Shown: positions 61,666 to 64,000 of the stretch, in pieces
Numbering within the stretch: the first letter of the stretch is position 1
How the letters are laid out: each line of letters starts with the position of its first letter
Source: Kordia sp. SMS9
Lineage (GTDB): Bacteria > Bacteroidota > Bacteroidia > Flavobacteriales > Flavobacteriaceae
Length of the DNA: 64,000 nt
Assembly (NCBI RefSeq): GCF_003352465.1
Contig: NZ_CP031153.1
Span: 4,488,001-4,552,000, forward strand
Reading direction: 5' to 3'
Program-made: the position numbers and the translations under genes
The notes under the pieces: model-generated
Seen by the model: only the letters and a program-made list of their open reading frames with translations
What the model was told of the DNA's origin: nothing
Databases searched by the model: none

Positions 61666-62094
61666 TTATTCTACGCGATACCAATGTTGAGTTCGGTAAA
61701 AAAACGCAACATATCCACGCACATAGAGTTTGTCTTCATTGTCTTCATCGAGCCAGATTTTACATTTGTATTCTTTTCCTTTTTCAGGATCAAGAATTTT
61801 TCCATCCGAATATTCATCATCGTCTTTTGTGAGTCCGTCAATGATTTCCATTCCTAAAACAGGCTTGTTTTTACGACTATCTTTACATTTTTCGCACAAT
61901 CCATCACGTTTTGAAGCATCTATAATATCTACAACTTTTCCGTATATTTTACCGTTTTGCTGGTAAATTTCTACAATTGATTTGGCTTCGCCCGTTTCAT
62001 CGTCAATGGTTTTCCATTTTCCAACAACGCTTTGCGCTACACACAATTGCATCGAAAAAAGTACTCCAATAATCCAAATTGCTGTTGATTTCAT
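61666..62094 (-). CDS. exported DUF2147 domain protein
   Basis: This is a 142-residue protein with a signal peptide ending LCVAQ. The DUF2147 pattern is clear: SVVGKWKTIDDETGEAKSIVEIYQQNGKIYGKVVDI, then CEKCKDSRKNKPVLGMEIIDGL, with a CxxC pair and KEYKCKIWL. The fold is probably a small lipocalin-like barrel. It lies 12 bases downstream of the chalcone isomerase-like gene on the same strand, so the two exported proteins are co-expressed. The function is unknown. Confidence 0.9.
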   Translation of the reverse strand: MKSTAIWIIGVLFSMQLCVAQSVVGKWKTIDDETGEAKSIVEIYQQNGKIYGKVVDIIDASKRDGLCEKCKDSRKNKPVLGMEIIDGLTKDDDEYSDGKILDPEKGKEYKCKIWLDEDNEDKLYVRGYVAFFYRTQHWYRVE

Positions 62095-62106
62095 GTGAAG
62101 TGACTT

Positions 62107-62676
62107 TTATTCGTTTCCTAACATTCCGCTTTTCAAGCGTTTGTCGGCTGGTTTTGTTCCTAACCAAATTCCGAACAATGCTTTTTTGAATTCGAATCCA
62201 GGAATTACGCCTTTTTCAGTACCATTTTTATACACAATTACACCTTTATCTTTGATGTATGCAATGTCAAAAATATCGCCGTCGTTAATTTCATCACTAA
62301 AAAAGTTCTTGAACGTTTCAATTTTAGTTGCGATAGGCGCTGTTTTTCCTTTTGTAGATTTTTCAAAACCTTCATCTACGGCATTGATCATTTTCTTACT
62401 AGAAATCATACCGGAAGTGATGTGTAATTTAATCGCCATTGACTCATCAGCTGTTCTGATGTCATACGCATTCCCTGATTTTTGTTTCAGGTACAATCCG
62501 CCAGAATACAGCTTAAACCATGCTTTTTTACGTATACCAGCGCCGTTGTATATCAATTCTTGACCTTCAAACGTAACCGTGTTTGGCAAGGTTGCTGCTC
62601 CGACTTCATGTTGTGCACTTACCGCACTGATTCCTACGATTAAAAAAGCGATGAACGCATAAATTGTCTTTTTCAT
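62107..62676 (-). CDS. exported chalcone isomerase-like protein
   Basis: This 189-residue protein has a signal peptide ending AVSAQ. The sequence LPNTVTFEGQELIYNGAGIRKKAWFKLYSGGLYLKQK and KALFGIWLGTKPADKRLKSGMLG matches the bacterial chalcone isomerase-like family, whose plant relatives isomerise chalcones or bind fatty acids. Bacterial members are not shown to be chalcone isomerases; ligand binding in the periplasm is more likely. It is the first gene of a pair with the DUF2147 gene. Confidence 0.9.
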   Translation of the reverse strand: MKKTIYAFIAFLIVGISAVSAQHEVGAATLPNTVTFEGQELIYNGAGIRKKAWFKLYSGGLYLKQKSGNAYDIRTADESMAIKLHITSGMISSKKMINAVDEGFEKSTKGKTAPIATKIETFKNFFSDEINDGDIFDIAYIKDKGVIVYKNGTEKGVIPGFEFKKALFGIWLGTKPADKRLKSGMLGNE

Positions 62677-62743
62677 TTTCTATTGGGTTTATTTATAATT
62701 TTCGTTCGTAATATACTACTTTTTATTATGCAAACATAATAAA

Positions 62744-63670
62744 TTAGGTAGTGTCATTTTTCATTTTTAACATGTCTATAGCAGCATTTAATTCAAATCC
62801 TAAGAGTAATATATTCGCGTTCAGCCAAATATATAACATGAGTATAAGCAAAGCTCCTATAGAACCATATAGTTCATTGTACTGGGAAAAATTGGCAATG
62901 TATATTCCGAAAAGGTACGAAGTAACTACAATTAGTATCGTAGTCAGTAACGCGCCTGGAGAAAAGAATGTTGCTCTTCTTCCTTGATGTGTTCCAAAAT
63001 AATACAAGATCGCTGTTCCTATGTATACCATCGAAATTAAGAAGAAGAATTGTGCAATGCTAATGCCGAGTTCTGTACTTGAGTTTCCTCCTTGTCCTGT
63101 TAAGTATGGTATGTATATTTCTACGTATCCTAATACAGCAATGGTAAAAATCAATAATAGTGCCAACATGATTCCGATGCCTAATGCGATGAGATATTGC
63201 CTGAAAAAGTTTCGCTTTTTTTGAATGTAATACGAGTTTTCAAACCCTGCAAAAATAGCGCCTACACCATTCGCCATTAAGAATATAGAGAGAAAAAATG
63301 TGGAAGAAAGCAATCCGCCACGTTTATTTTTTACAATGTCTACAATGATTTCATTTAAAAAAACTCCTGATTCTTCTGGTAAAAAGGAAGTAATCGTGTT
63401 GATAAAATCTGCTTGAAAGTTTTCGATAGGAACAAACGGAAGTAAGTTTAGAAAGAATAGTAACGATGGAAATATTGCCATAAAAAAACTAAAAGCAATA
63501 GCGCCAGCACGCGCTGTAAGTGTTCCATTGATGATTCCTACAATGTACATTTCTAACAAATCATAGAGCGACAAACCTTCGAGTCCCGGAAGTTTTACCT
63601 TTTTGAGCAACATCACCAAGATGTTGATGATGGGAATTTTGTCAAGTTTGTCTTCGATGTCTTTGGACAT
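62744..63670 (-). CDS. YihY/BrkB-family inner-membrane protein
   Basis: This is a 308-residue protein from the ATG at 63670-63668; the frame extends upstream but overlaps nadC, so the internal start is preferred. Six membrane helices are visible, beginning after GTLTARAGAIAFSFFMAIFPSLLFFLNLLPFVP, with FLSIFLMANGVGAIFAGFENS and a final LILMLYIWLNANILLLGFELNAAID, typical of the family. Despite old names (RNase BN), it is an integral membrane protein of unclear function. The ATG shares one base with the nadC stop codon. Confidence 0.92.
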   Translation of the reverse strand: MSKDIEDKLDKIPIINILVMLLKKVKLPGLEGLSLYDLLEMYIVGIINGTLTARAGAIAFSFFMAIFPSLLFFLNLLPFVPIENFQADFINTITSFLPEESGVFLNEIIVDIVKNKRGGLLSSTFFLSIFLMANGVGAIFAGFENSYYIQKKRNFFRQYLIALGIGIMLALLLIFTIAVLGYVEIYIPYLTGQGGNSSTELGISIAQFFFLISMVYIGTAILYYFGTHQGRRATFFSPGALLTTILIVVTSYLFGIYIANFSQYNELYGSIGALLILMLYIWLNANILLLGFELNAAIDMLKMKNDTT

Positions 63671-64000
63671 TATTCTACGGCTTTTAGACTTAAATCTAAA
63701 TTGTATACAGAATGTGTCAATGCGCCAGATGAGATATAATTGACACCACAAAGTGCGTATTCGCGAATGGTTTTTTCGTTGATGCCACCTGAAGATTCCG
63801 TCAAACATTGCTCGCCAATCATTTTCACGGCTTTTCGTGTATCTTCATAATTAAAGTTATCAATCAAAATTCTGTACACACCTTCTGTTTGTAATATTTC
63901 AGCAATTTCTTCCAAGTTACGCGCTTCCACAATGATTTTTAAATCCAGCTCGTTTTCTTGTAAGTAATTCTTCGTTTTGGTAATTGCTTGCGTAATTCCG
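63670..64000 (-). CDS. nadC: nicotinate-nucleotide diphosphorylase (carboxylating), 3' part
   Basis: The frame runs off the right edge; about 109 C-terminal residues are present. They read GITQAITKTKNYLQEN, then VEARNLEEIAEILQTEGVYRILIDNF, then SSGGINEKTIREYALCGVNYISSGALTHSV, the typical end of NadC with the substrate-site Glu/Asp residues (VEARN, LIDNF) and SGGI and SGAL loops. The enzyme makes NaMN from quinolinate and PRPP. A GTG at 63930 is an internal codon, not the start. It shares one base with the yihY start and is probably in the same operon. Confidence 0.95.
   Translation of the reverse strand, partial: GITQAITKTKNYLQENELDLKIIVEARNLEEIAEILQTEGVYRILIDNFNYEDTRKAVKMIGEQCLTESSGGINEKTIREYALCGVNYISSGALTHSVYNLDLSLKAVE

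Noticed and set aside
62107..62676. Flavonoid biosynthesis enzyme
   Set aside because: The protein is exported and bacterial members of the chalcone isomerase-like family lack evidence for chalcone isomerisation; no other flavonoid gene is present.

Overview
The window is AT-rich chromosomal DNA from a marine-type member of the Flavobacteriaceae (Bacteroidetes); the gene set recalls Kordia, but that genus is an inference. The evidence is a type IX secretion (Por/T9SS) C-terminal sorting domain, promoters of the Bacteroidetes form TTTG-N19/20-TAnnTTTG, many families typical of the group (DUF4834, DUF6495, DUF3667, DUF4174, DUF2911, YfhO, TonB-linked barrels), LytTR two-component genes and weak Shine-Dalgarno signals. 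No tRNA, rRNA, CRISPR array, IS transposase or integrase was recognised.

Layout. 1-13 kb: a HipA-like kinase/DUF3037 pair, an exported M20 peptidase, a GIY-YIG-like protein, small exported or membrane proteins, recG, a VOC protein, and DUF2911, DUF481, DUF4174 and PD40 proteins. 13-17 kb: a cupin lipoprotein and a large secreted endonuclease I carrying fibronectin III, lamin-tail and T9SS domains. 17-21.3 kb: the most unusual locus, with four genes on the minus strand (DUF6932 nucleotidyltransferase, LanC cyclase, degenerate LanC, second nucleotidyltransferase) diverging from a 66-residue GG-leader RiPP precursor; no LanB or LanM dehydratase and no exporter are present in the window. 21-28 kb: a TlpA-like lipoprotein, a TonB-type outer-membrane receptor, and a divergent operon of exported protein, LytS-type kinase and LytTR regulator.

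29-41 kb is mostly core: pheT, an MBL hydrolase, a conserved 487-residue unknown, CIA30, bcp, an endonuclease III without cysteines at the usual Fe-S site, an ECF-like sigma factor followed by a 47-residue ORF, and uvrA. 41-51.6 kb: DUF3667, two paralogous exported Arg/Asn-rich proteins with similar upstream elements, a glycosyltransferase, YfhO, DUF4834, an outer-membrane transporter-like protein and a GNAT protein. 52-64 kb: hisS, a large metallophosphoesterase, the rpsF-rpsR-rplI operon with DUF6495, an orphan LytTR regulator, priA, DUF2147, a chalcone isomerase-like protein, yihY and the 3' part of nadC.

Many convergent or terminal intergenic regions hold dispersed and tandem repeats: heptanucleotide arrays, a roughly 215-bp unit in triplicate, mosaic direct repeats, and a family of GTCATTGCGAGG...GAAGCAATCTG elements that often occur as facing pairs. 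Several begin at or overlap the stop codon of the preceding gene.
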